Made by a program: the position numbers and the translations under genes
Shown here: one piece after another, positions 56,705-64,000 of the stretch
How the letters are laid out: the number at the start of each line of letters is the position of its first letter
How positions within the stretch are numbered: the first letter of the stretch is position 1
The notes under the pieces: generated by a model
Told to the model about the DNA's origin: nothing
The model's input: the letters and a program-made list of their open reading frames with translations, nothing else
The model's database searches: none
Origin: Nereocystis luetkeana
Lineage: Eukaryota; Sar; Phaeophyceae; Laminariales; Laminariaceae
Reading direction: 5' to 3'
Assembly: GCA_031213475.1 (NCBI GenBank)
Contig: JARUPZ010000024.1
Coordinates: 5,550,038-5,614,037, forward strand
Length of the DNA: 64,000 bases

Positions 56705-57907
56705 CTCCCTCTCTCTCTCCCCTCCCGCCCTTGCAACCCGCTGTTGCTTTCGCCAAACACCACAAAAACAAACCACGACAATAACAACGTCCACAAAAAA
56801 CGAAAATGAAAATGTAAATGGAAGGTGTCCATCGTGGCCATGTCTGGGGCAGTGGGGGAGGCCCAGGCGTTCGGCACGGCGACGGGCGGAGCGCTCGACC
56901 TCGACAACCTGGGGCAGATCATGAACCAGACCAACCCCCCGATGGACGGGAAGGAGCAGCAGTCGCAGGCCAGGTGAGAGACCCCCCCCCCCCCCCCATC
57001 GGTTTTTGCACAAGGAGTTGTAAATATGCACGTTCGCGTAATGTACAGGGGATAGACGATAGGGGCATGCCTTGATTTTGAGTAGCTGGGTGAAAAAAGC
57101 TGGCGATGCGCCCAATCCGACCCCGAAAAAAAACTCCGGAAAATCTCCAAAACGATGTGTTGTTGTTTTTTTCCCCCCTCTGGTTTTCTTTTGCGCCAGC
57201 GCGCTCAGGGAGTAAAACAATGTGCAGTAGTCCCGCGGTCGCAGCAAGACATTGACCAACAGTCAGGGCGGTATGTCATGCTATTTTTTAATTGGAAATG
57301 AACAGGAAAGGTTTTCCTGTTAGATACTGTTAAGATGTTTTTTTGCTTTACCTTACCCGCTCGCCCCGCTACCCTCACCTCCCCCCCCCCCCCCCCCATC
57401 GCCTGCGTCTGGTCGGTGAAAACCCGACATGCTCCGTCCCGGCATTGTAGAGATGCGAGGGTCTATGGTCATGGGCTTCAGGCCATGCATGAGATCGAGT
57501 ACATCTCTCCTATCGAGTACACCCCCCCTCACCCTTCCTCCCCCCTATGAGTACCCCCGTCCCGTCCCGTCATTGTGGGGATGCAAGTGTCTTATGGTCA
57601 TACGAATACGGCCATGCATGGCATGGGCATCTCCCCCCCCCCCCCCCTCCCCCCACTCTCCCGCTGTCCCTCTCCCTCCCGCCCCCAGTCCCTCACCCCC
57701 ACCCCCTTACCCTCCCCCTACGGGCTATTCGTCGTCGCTCCCGCTCTTGGGCGACCCGCCCCCTGCGTTCGGCTCAGGTGGGCGACGCTGATGGCGCACC
57801 GGCTGCTGAGCAGCCACGAGCCGGAGCTTGCCTCGGTGATGGCGGCGTTCCGCGAGGGGAAGCCGGTGTCGGAATGCGTAGCCGCGTTGGAGGGCGCGAG
57901 GAGCTAA
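50755..57907 (+). CDS. Membrane-anchored FtsH-protease-like protein (M41-type zinc motif, no AAA+ domain), 473 aa
   Basis: Join of 50755-51129, 51690-51967, 52754-52832, 54416-54643, 55544-55726, 56825-56973 and 57778-57907. All six introns are GT-AG and in phase; total 1422 bases with stop TAA. Residues 1-110 are transit-like and low-complexity (Gln and Ser runs, an FASPGFF motif). Residues about 130-245 are soluble. Two membrane spans lie at about 258-280 and 288-312, the second PIVFLAIGSTAPGII. HEAAHFLSGYLCGLP (330-344) holds the HExxH zinc site. AFGTATGGALDLDNL (396-410) matches the FtsH segment that carries the third, Asp ligand. From family memory, plants have plastid proteins of this type (virescent/stress-regulated proteins without ATPase). 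A role in plastid membrane protein upkeep is inferred; proteolysis is not shown. Confidence 0.88.
51690..51967 (+). CDS. FtsH-like gene, exon 2
   Basis: Acceptor TTACACAG, donor CCGAG|GTAGGG, 278 bases. Encodes AEEMEIAYRKEQGLEDFVP and, further on, STPESRAALVAQLEDLPPGS and VIEKMKDLKAAGLAP; a soluble, partly helical stretch. Ends with two bases of an Arg codon. Confidence 0.93.
51968..52460. repeat. Poly-G tracts in intron 2 of the FtsH-like gene
   Basis: Two G-run blocks (about 51975-52085 and 52356-52458) flank a family E unit. Poly-Pro frames on the minus strand are artefacts. Confidence 0.9.
52088..52150 (-). repeat. Family E unit
   Basis: CTCATTTGTTGCTTGCCTTAG and CACGCATCCCTTTCGAGACGG next to a long poly-G stretch; inverse of the units at 12100-12770. 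Confidence 0.75.
52754..52832 (+). CDS. FtsH-like gene, exon 3
   Basis: Acceptor CACGGATAG, donor GGGAAG|GTGATA, 79 bases. The first A completes Arg; encodes WESFDFGTRYPISQGQ, then LKMQTGLDGK. Only this acceptor fits the phase of exon 2. Confidence 0.88.
53108..53298. mobile_element. Two back-to-back family C elements sharing one TTAA
   Basis: Copy 1 at 53108-53205 and copy 2 at 53202-53298. The TTAA at 53202-53205 is both the right flank of the first and the left flank of the second. Confidence 0.88.
53442..53536. mobile_element. Family C element
   Basis: CCCTTTTAGAACCGCAGTCC to ATGGGACTGCAGCCCTAAAA, right flank TTGA; in intron 3 of the FtsH-like gene. Confidence 0.85.
54165..54273 (+). 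mobile_element. Family A element
   Basis: TATTACGGGGGACCATAG to GCCCCCCGTAATA; in intron 3 of the FtsH-like gene, about 140 bases before exon 4. Confidence 0.9.
54318..54365 (+). repeat. Family E remnant
   Basis: GTGCGTGGTCTCAAATGACG and GCGAGCAACAAGTA before a C-rich run, as in other E units. Confidence 0.55.
54416..54643 (+). CDS. FtsH-like gene, exon 4 (membrane spans)
   Basis: Acceptor AACCCGCAG, donor TCGCAG|GTAGGG, 228 bases, phase 0 at both ends. Encodes DDLKYALGAVCVFSFAAAVG, a Gly/Ala-rich first span, and ALLPIVFLAIGSTAPGIITA, the second span, ending in basic NNVRRKSQ. Confidence 0.95.
54715..54885 (+). mobile_element. Family D fragments
   Basis: A short head at 54722 and a longer copy from GCATGGCCGTAGTCGTGTG to TTCACCGACCAAGCATTGCC, bounded by poly-G on both sides, in intron 4. 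Confidence 0.65.
54978..55040. repeat. Fragment of the AGCCAATCAGAG minisatellite
   Basis: AACCCTAAGCCAATCAGAGC and ACCCTACGCCAATCAGACC are the inverse of the unit repeated at 62808-62995. Confidence 0.7.
55544..55726 (+). CDS. FtsH-like gene, exon 5 (zinc motif)
   Basis: Acceptor CCACCGCAG, donor GACATG|GTGATG, 183 bases, phase 0 at both ends. Encodes RRVRHEAAHFLSGYLCGLPI, with HEAAH as the HExxH site, then TLVEFFDSAEGDMAGRALKF. Its last 66 bases plus the start of the intron are copied at 56336-56409. Confidence 0.95.
56336..56409 (+). pseudogene. Degenerate copy of the exon-5/intron-5 boundary of the FtsH-like gene
   Basis: Aligned without gaps to 55661-55734, about 54 of 74 bases agree by eye. 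The frame DSEDGDSAERAIRFTAGGVD mirrors DSAEGDMAGRALKFTADEVD. The GT of the donor is conserved (AGA|GTGCTG). A CAG lies upstream at about 56289 but does not fit the phase of exon 4, so I take it as a non-functional duplicate in intron 5 rather than an alternative exon. Confidence 0.7.
56622..56720. repeat. (CT)n microsatellite
   Basis: Near-perfect CT run in intron 5. The Ser-Leu and Arg-Glu frames through it are artefacts. Confidence 0.95.
56825..56973 (+). CDS. FtsH-like gene, exon 6 (third-ligand region)
   Basis: Acceptor AATGGAAG, donor GGCCAG|GTGAGA, 149 bases. Encodes VSIVAMSGAVGEAQAFGTAT then GGALDLDNLGQIMNQ. The order SGAVGEAQAFG...TGG..DL parallels the FtsH block GGxxAEExxFG...TGAxxDL. 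Confidence 0.93.
57405..57625 (-). mobile_element. Family D, two adjacent fragments
   Basis: Two minus-strand heads, at 57415-57500 and 57555-57625, each with CATTGTAGAGATGC- or CATTGTGGGGATGC-like words and GGCCATGCATG, with C-rich DNA around; in intron 6. Confidence 0.65.
57778..57907 (+). CDS. FtsH-like gene, exon 7 (C-terminus)
   Basis: Acceptor CGGCTCAG; the first G completes Arg. Encodes WATLMAHRLLSSHEPELASV, then MAAFREGKPVSECVAALEGA and TAA. A short helical C-terminal domain, without the coiled extension of true FtsH. Confidence 0.93.
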
Positions 57908-58957
57908 CGAAGCGGGAAGGGGACTATAAGGAGTTGTACGGGGCTATATGGGGAGCTGTAGGGGGCTATCAGGAGCTAAATGGCGTTATATGGAGCTGTG
58001 CATGGGGATCTATAAAACAGCTGTTAAGGAAGGACGTGGTTGGCTGTGGAGCTGTGATGAGCTATCAGGGAGTTACACGGAGCTGGTAGGGGCTGTACAG
58101 AGCTATAGGGAGCATCAGGGAGCGCCATGTTAGAGTCTCAATGGGGTGAAAAGGCTATAGGGATATACTGCATGAGGAGCTATGTGTATTTACTAGGAGA
58201 TTCCACCGAGCTAAGAAAGAAGCGAAAAGGCCGGGCAGGCTGACATGTAGGGGAGCAAGTACGTTGGCGGGCTAACGGACCGCGTATCTGGGGCTCTAGA
58301 AGAGCGAACGGGGTAGGGAGTCTAGACCCTCACGATCTTAGGCTCCCAGAAGCGGGGACGCTATCAGGGCTCATAGCGCTACGCGATCTAAGACGCTACA
58401 TGAGGCTAACACGACAGACGAGCTAGAGCTCCGACACGAACTTGTTCCGATGGAAAGAGCGAGCTACGGTAAGACCCATGGCATGGTACCCACGCGGCTG
58501 AGGGAAGCGTATTAATATTGGCGCGGTTTTTGCGCGGCAGGGGCTAATGGTAAGACGCTTACTATTAGTATCAAAAAAAGGGGGCTGCGCTGCCCAAAAA
58601 CATAGCCCGGTCCCGATTGTCTTCCACCACCTGAAAGGGGGGGGGGGGGTGGGTGCCTTGAAGTCGTAGGAGTACGTGAGCGTTTTTTGTGGCACGGAGG
58701 TCACGCCTTTCGGGTGTAGGATGACAGAAGAAGGTAGACGGCAATGATAATAGAAGTGTCTTTTGCTTTTTTTCAGCCTGCGGTTTCGGACGCGTGCTGC
58801 GATAGAGGTCGCACATTTTTTGGCCAAACTATTTTTTTTGCTCGTGCGAGCTCCTTTATAACCCATTTTTGTCGGAATACCAAAAAGTGTTTTCTACAAC
58901 ATTTTTCGTGACACACGTGAGCTTTTGGTATGAAAAGTGCCTATCCCGTCGCCTCAC

Positions 58958-59053
58958 AAACCCTTTCAGGACCGCAGTCCCGTTTTGGGGACACAACTAC
59001 TTGGAATTTGACTGATTTGTCCCCAGAACGGGACTACAGTCTTGAAAGGGTCT
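58958..59053. mobile_element. Family C element
   Basis: CCCTTTCAGGACCGCAGTCC to ACGGGACTACAGTCTTGAAA. Confidence 0.85.
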
Positions 59054-59808
59054 ACCCAATATTGTCGGAACCCCGAGAGTGTTTTTACAAACATTTTTAG
59101 GGACACACTTGATTGAGCTTTCGTACTGTCCATCCCGTGCGCACCTGCAGTTTTCTCCTTATCCTCTTTTTTTTTTGGGGGGGGGGTGAGGGTATGGAGC
59201 CCACTCTGAGGTCGAGTGACGAGCCTCAGAAAAATGAGGGTGTATACGGTGCGCTCTGGAACAGAGAGATGGGAGAGAAGGGGTGGGCTCCCGTGAGAGC
59301 TGGTTTGGTTTGGGTTTGTTTTGGTTGCAGGAGTGGCGATGGGAAGATAATGGCGGGTCTCTGCTGGCGGTGGTCTCCGGAGCTTGAGGCTCTCGGATTG
59401 TCTTACCCCCAAAGTTTCGAAACGGGGAGCTGATAGAGTAGTGTTACGACTGATTTTATAAGGATGGACCGGGAGCCAGGAGAGGCCTTTCCTTCTCTTC
59501 ACCTGATGCGGGCGGGTCGTTTACTGGTTTCTTGATACTGCCTCGTGCAGTTAGTTGGGAGGGCCTCCGAACTCGCATTTTTATCATGGGCGGCACACTT
59601 GAGAGAAGACACGCTCAAGCGTGCACCTGGTAGTCATCAACTGTTGAGACTCTCATCTGCTGGCGGTGCGTCTGATGGTGCTGTGCACACACACGTTGAC
59701 GTCGCGGGTGTGATGCAGTGTCCACGTTTTTTCGCGAGACATTGTCTGCGTAAGGCGCACAGGCTCACTTAAATACTAACCGGTGGTGAATGGGGTGGGG
59801 AAAGGAGC

Positions 59809-59911
59809 TCGACCCTTTTTGGGCAAAAACTCCAGTCCGGTTTGAGGGACAGCCCACTCCAATTCTAAGCAGTTTGTCCCCCAAACGAGATTGCAGTCGT
59901 AAAAGGATCAA
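59809..59911. mobile_element. Family C element, decayed
   Basis: GACCCTTTTTGGGC, CAGTTTGTCCCC and ACGAGATTGCAGTCGTAAAA mark a diverged copy. Confidence 0.7.
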
Positions 59912-60142
59912 AAGGCCACGCTCACTCGGATATGAGGTGTTTTAGTCTTGTATACACACACTAGCTGCTTGGCCGCGGTTCATCTCAGTTTGATGAATAA
60001 AGCAGTCAGTGTGACAACATCGCTACACGCACGAAGGCAACATGACGACAACAACAGACAACATTCCATCGGTTCTTGTTGTCGGCCCAATGTCCACACC
60101 GTACGCACCCTGCCACCACCACCACCACCACCACCGCCGCCA

Positions 60143-61249
60143 CTACTCATCGTCCTCCTCGAAGTCGCTCTCGTACTCCTCCGCCGTCACACCGTCTCCA
60201 CTACCACTACTACTGCCGCTGCTGCCGCCGCCCCCGTTGTCTACCGGCCGTTCCTCGTCGGTTTTCACTTCTGACGAGTCACCCCGATCTCCCGCACCCG
60301 CATGGCCACCACTGCTGCTGTGCCCCCACGCCCCCGCGTCTACAACATTACCAGCGCCCGTCGACACGGATGCGCGACTTTTCTCGCCTGAAGCGGAGCT
60401 ATCGTGGCTGACGACGTCCCCGCCGTAGCCGCCGCGGCTGCCGATTGCGTCGCCGATACCGATGGCACCATCATAACCCCCCCCGACCCCCCACTGTCCC
60501 GCCTCTCCCCGAAAGCCGGAGCGGGAGCGTTCCCGCCGCCTATCGCCGGTGTTGTTGATGTTGTTGTTATTGTTGTTGTTATTGTTGTTGTTGTTGTTCA
60601 GCAGCCACCGGGAGGCGCGTGGAGAAGTGGGAAACGCAGGAGGAGAGACGGCAACAACCCTGCGTTGCTCACGGCCAGGAGGAGATGACGGGCGGAGGGT
60701 GTACACAGACGATCGCTGTTCCTGTTCTTGTTCTTGTTCTGCTGACAACCTGGAAAGCTGGAGCACTGCCGCGTGCGTCGGTGCTCGTGGTGCCGGTGGC
60801 GGCGATATCGGGGAAGCGTTGCGTAGTGGGGATAGCGGTGGGGGCGGGGAGTTTGGATGCCGGCGGGACAGGCCATGAATTGGGGCGAGGCGGAGCGGCC
60901 CGGCGGGGGGAAAGCTGGGTCGGCTTTGTGGGTCATCGCTGGCGTCGTTGGTACCGCCGGCATCGCTTGCATGGCGGGTATCGCAGACATCGTCGGGTGG
61001 GGTGAACGTCACGTCCGTCGGCTCTCTAGGCACCTCCTGTCGCGATATTCTCTGAGTACTGGCAGCGCCACGCAACTGTGGCTGTTGTTGATGATGTCGT
61101 TGTTTCTGTTGTTGTTGTTGTTGTTGTTGGTGATCTTGGTGATGTTGTGGTTCACGCTGTCGTTGTGTTTTTAGTTCTCCCCCTGAAGGGTGGCCGCGCA
61201 GTGCGGCTGCGAAAGAATGCCTCACAGGGTGAGGTCGCTCCTCCGGCAT
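60143..61249 (-). CDS. Low-complexity protein with acidic C-terminus (probable last exon)
   Basis: Open from ATG at 61249 to TGA/TAA-terminated end at 60143: 368 residues, with the same frame open further upstream, so the true 5' limit may be a splice acceptor. It has a Gln/His run, a basic and Pro-rich middle, an Asn run of about 13, a Gly/Ser-rich part with EVKTDEERP, and the end GVTAEEYESDFEEDDE. Tails of the YxxDFEEE type are common at the ends of large scaffold and ciliary proteins, but no domain here allows a function. The protein-like acidic end just before the stop argues against a pure repeat artefact. Confidence 0.5.
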   Translation of the reverse strand: MPEERPHPVRHSFAAALRGHPSGGELKTQRQREPQHHQDHQQQQQQQQKQRHHQQQPQLRGAASTQRISRQEVPREPTDVTFTPPDDVCDTRHASDAGGTNDASDDPQSRPSFPPAGPLRLAPIHGLSRRHPNSPPPPLSPLRNASPISPPPAPRAPTHAAVLQLSRLSAEQEQEQEQRSSVYTLRPSSPPGREQRRVVAVSPPAFPTSPRASRWLLNNNNNNNNNNNNNINNTGDRRRERSRSGFRGEAGQWGVGGGYDGAIGIGDAIGSRGGYGGDVVSHDSSASGEKSRASVSTGAGNVVDAGAWGHSSSGGHAGAGDRGDSSEVKTDEERPVDNGGGGSSGSSSGSGDGVTAEEYESDFEEDDE

Positions 61250-61658
61250 AGCCTCGCGCACACATCCATCCTGCTTCGTCAGCGGAGGCAAGAACGGGTT
61301 TGGGCGAGACCGATTAAAAAAAAAACGCGCAATGTCCTGTCGGCAGCGACGAGAGACGTAGCACTTCGATATTCAATCCAGGCATGTCGGTTTGGGGCAT
61401 AACAAAACGCTTTGAAAGTCACGTCGACGACTACTACTGTACTGTACGAACGAAACAAGACTTTTGTTATACAACTAGTGGGGTGCGGGGTGCCCACTCT
61501 CAACAGCACACATTCCAAGACTTTTCGGGAGACAAAACCAGGTGCATCGGCTTGTCACAAACAAAAAATACTTGAAATTAGTATAGTCAGCAGAAAAAAA
61601 TAAGGCCGTCTTAGAGATAAGCGTACGTTTATTGGCTCGTCACGGGGTAGTATTATCC

Positions 61659-61747
61659 CTTCCTTGTAGGACCACAGCCCATTTTGGGGGCAAAGTACTT
61701 GGAGGTTGAATGGTTTGTCCCCAGAACAGGGGTACGGTTCTAAATGA
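61659..61747. mobile_element. Family C element, decayed
   Basis: TTGTAGGACCACAGCCC to GGGGTACGGTTCTAAATGAG with GTTTGTCCCCAGAAC inside. Confidence 0.7.
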
Positions 61748-62080
61748 GCATCCGACCGTAGCCACTGGGAATGATGCCGTCATCGCGCCGACATATTTCA
61801 ACAGAAAAAAAAACGAGAGTGGGCTGAACGTGGGATGGCCTGTAACCGCGTACCCCAGGCGGCGCCCTTGTCGACCTCGGACGGACGCGTTTCGGATGGT
61901 ATCCAACCGTGCACTGCGGGCTGTGTCAGTGAATAACAAAAAAAGAACGACTGCTTGTTGTGGGATTTTACTTTTGGGGAAGTCTTATTGGGTGTGATAC
62001 GCGTAACCTTAGTTATTGTTTTACGGAGACTGCGGCGGATATGTGTTTCCTCGGATGGGAAGCTTCTGAAAGGGGTCCCA

Positions 62081-62172
62081 CGAACCCTTTAAGGACCGCA
62101 GTCCCGTGTTGGGGCCAACCTACTTGAAAGTCGAGTGCTTCGTCTCCTAGACGGGACTGCGGTTCTAAAAAA
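62081..62172. mobile_element. Family C element
   Basis: AACCCTTTAAGGACCGCAGTC to ACGGGACTGCGGTTCTAAAA. Confidence 0.8.
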
Positions 62173-62246
62173 AAATGAAGAGAGGATTCCAAGGACGACG
62201 GGATGGCCTCTCTCTCACTCCTGTCTTCCTATTCTTCTTCCTCTAT

Positions 62247-62431
62247 TATTACGGGGGACCATAGTTAATAGGACCTATGGTATACATAAAAACCTATATA
62301 TTTAACCATCTTTACCAACAAATTTGGTCCTATTAACTATGGTCCCCCGTAATAGTAAAAATGGTTAAATATACCAGGTATAGGTTTGTATATATACCAT
62401 GGGCCCCATTAACGATGGCCCCCCGTATTAT
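62247..62431 (-). mobile_element. Family A element joined to a half copy with a CCAGG insert
   Basis: A full copy at 62247-62354 is followed by a second copy's right half (AGTAAAAATGGTTAAAT to GGCCCCCCGTATTA), as if the first had inserted into the TA of GTTAGTAAAA. The half copy contains TACCAGGTA at 62372. Removing CCAGG restores GGTTAAATATATAGG. Confidence 0.85.
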
Positions 62432-62807
62432 TAATAGTAGTTCTTTTTGTTCCTATAGGCCATAGAGTAGCACGCGGCAACACTCAAAAATACACCGGGA
62501 GATAAGACAAGAATTGGCTCGACAATTTGCACGAAACAAGAAAAAACTTTGTTGTCGACACTGAAGTTGTAGTACTTCTACGGTAGTAGTGTAAGACTCA
62601 CCATGCCGAAGTACTTATTACGATTTTGTTTTTACCTGGCCCGATAACCACGGAAGAGTTTCTTAACATAAAATTGTTTCGCGCTTTCTGTATGCGTACA
62701 TACGAAGGTCGGCCACTTCCATTTCTGCGCCTGTATACGCAGATAAGAACAATCAAGGTCGTGTGATATGTTTGTGTGTCTCGCCTTCGTTCGGTAGAGC
62801 TTATCGC

Positions 62808-62995
62808 CCTGATTGGCTTAGGGTAGGGTTAGGGTCGCTCTGATTGGCTTAGGGTCGGGTTTATGTCTGGTTGGCTTAGGCTTGGATTAGGGTCGCTCTG
62901 ATTGGCTCAGGGTTGGGGTGATATATGATTGGCTTAGGGTCGGAGCAGGGTTTTTCTGATTGGCTTACGGTTAGGGTTAGGGTTAGAGATAGGGT
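62808..62995 (+). repeat. Minisatellite of TTAGGGT and GCTCTGATTGGC units
   Basis: About six units of the type GATTGGCTTAGGGT(C/T)GGGTT with GTCGCTCTGATTGGC. Each unit holds a CCAAT-box complement (ATTGG) and telomere-like TTAGGGTTAGGG. Fragments occur at 43740 and 54978. Confidence 0.85.
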
Positions 62996-63177
62996 TGATT
63001 GCTATTCGTTTCGTACACAGTGCGTGTCACCCATTTTCTCGAAGATGTGGCAAGCAGCCCTCCCCCCTCCGTTTGCAATCGACGGCACCCCCCCCCTCCC
63101 GTTGGTGTCTACCTATAAGGACCGTTAGGATCAAAGCCTAGAATAAATAGCATACAACGCCGACGCCCCCGGCGGCT

Positions 63178-63286
63178 TATTACGGGGGGCCATAGTTAAT
63201 AGGACCAAATACTGTTAGTAAAAATGATTAAATATATAGGTTTTTATGTTAACCATAGGCCCTATTAACTATAGTCCCCCGTAATA
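63178..63286 (+). mobile_element. Family A element
   Basis: TATTACGGGGGGCCATAG to ATAGTCCCCCGTAATA, full core. Confidence 0.9.
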
Positions 63287-63358
63287 GCATAGAGTGGTTA
63301 GACTTCGTGGCTGTGCTCTTGATAGCGCCAAGGTCACGCTTTCGATTCCAGCCAAGGC
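63287..63358 (+). ncRNA. tRNA-like segment with A- and B-box words
   Basis: CATAGAGTGGTTAGA resembles a pol III A box and CTTTCGATTCC a B box, about 45 bases apart. The T-arm bases either side do not pair well, so a working tRNA is unlikely; a tRNA-derived SINE head is more plausible. Confidence 0.3.
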
Positions 63359-63540
63359 GGATTGACTGGTTATGGGGGGGGAAAAGCAGACAACGCCACC
63401 GGGAGTTTGCAAGAATCGGCGCGAGTCGACGACGGGAGAAGAAAAAGCTGAACTATTCCCGCGATAAAAATAAAGACATGTGCCGTAGGGGGGAGGGGTG
63501 GGGGGGGGGGGGCTGCTTTGTGACCCCGGATTTGACTTAC

Positions 63541-63576
63541 TACAGGGAGGGAGGGAGGGAGGGAGGGAGGGAGACA
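63541..63576. repeat. (GGGA)n microsatellite
   Basis: Seven to eight GGGA units after a poly-G block. Confidence 0.9.
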
Positions 63577-63919
63577 ATAGGGCGAGGATACTGAACGGGA
63601 TGGAAGAAAAAATATCCTTATTTTTAGCGAGAAAGTGGTATAGCATGTACTACTGCAATATAGTGCCAACCGGTAGTACCAATGGGATCCGAAACCGCCG
63701 AAAACATCGCCCGCGCGTTGAAGTTTACGGGAGAAGGATATATTGGGAAGAGGGGAAAGTTCGGCTGTTTAGGCGACGAGACCGTGAAGAGGAGCGGGAA
63801 AGAGGGGATGGGGTAGGAAGAGGGCAGATACAGGACGTCACGCTGCTACCCCCCTCAAAAAAATAGCGTTCGAAGCTGTCATCCATGTGCAAGAACGTCC
63901 GTCCCACGAACGATTCTTG

Positions 63920-64000
63920 GTAGAATGCAGTTCACCCTTCATGTGACTCGCCGAATACCCCACGGCGCTTTCGCGCTCCGTGCTAGCGATGTCTGCCTGG
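63920..64000 (-). mobile_element. Family D fragment running off the window
   Basis: CATGTGACTCGCCGAATACC, CGCTTTCGCGC and GATGTCTGCCTGG are the inverse of the family D middle block. The copy continues past the window end. Confidence 0.7.

Larger units (their letters stand above)
57908..60142. other. No gene seen between the FtsH-like gene and the acidic-tail frame
   Basis: Begins with GAGCTATAGGGAGC-type short repeats (57915-58135). It also holds two family C elements and G-rich tracts. No splice-consistent exon was found. Confidence 0.5.
61292..64000. other. No complete gene seen; repeats and one exon-like piece
   Basis: A minus-strand frame at about 63850-63930 reads YQESFVGRTFLHMDD then SFERYFFEGGS, with a possible donor GGGG|GTAGCA. 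It is the most protein-like piece here and could be an exon of the gene ending at 60143. A plus-strand frame at 63690-63760 contains SETAENIARALKFTGEG. Confidence 0.35.

Overview
This is a nuclear window from a eukaryote with many spliceosomal introns and a very heavy repeat load. Both genes I can model have GT-AG introns in consistent phase (one intron is GC-AG), and most of the DNA is simple repeats and small foldback elements. One gene joins EF-hands, a PH domain and a Ser/Thr kinase, an order best known from alveolate CDPK7. The other is a plastid-type, membrane-anchored relative of the FtsH protease domain. Together they suggest an alga with a complex plastid, most likely a photosynthetic stramenopile. 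This is an inference from gene content; no rRNA or organelle marker is present.

Layout. 1-6191: no gene found; minisatellites and repeat fragments. 6192-28411, minus strand: one large CDPK7-like gene in at least 17 exons, transcribed from right to left. Its introns hold minisatellites, foldback elements and a 100-N assembly gap at 15096-15195. Protein order is N-terminal helix, EF-hands, a long low-complexity insert, a third canonical EF-hand, a Ser/Gly linker, the start of a PH domain, a complete kinase domain and a short tail. The first exon with the start codon was not found, and most of the PH domain is missing in or near the gap. 28412-50754: mainly intergenic repeats, with a coding-like island of unknown function at 43921-45030. 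50755-57907, plus strand: a seven-exon gene for a 473-residue protein with two membrane spans, an HEAAH zinc motif and an FtsH-like third-ligand region but no AAA+ domain. A degenerate copy of its exon-5/intron-5 boundary lies in intron 5. 60143-61249, minus strand: a low-complexity open frame with a very acidic end, probably the 3' exon of another gene.

Mobile DNA. Two foldback MITE families dominate. Family A has termini TTACGGGGGACCATAG and TA target duplications (Tc1/mariner-type). Family C has CCCTTTTAGAACCGCAGTCC termini between TTAA sites (piggyBac-type). They are nested in each other in both directions. A poly(A)-tailed, SINE-like family (D) and several minor families are also present.

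The most unusual signal is the 9-mer TACCWGGTA, read at 35 places where about 0.5 is expected by chance. Several times it sits as an exact 7-bp insertion at a TA inside otherwise conserved family A copies. It resembles the excision footprint, or smallest remnant, of an unidentified TA-targeting element.
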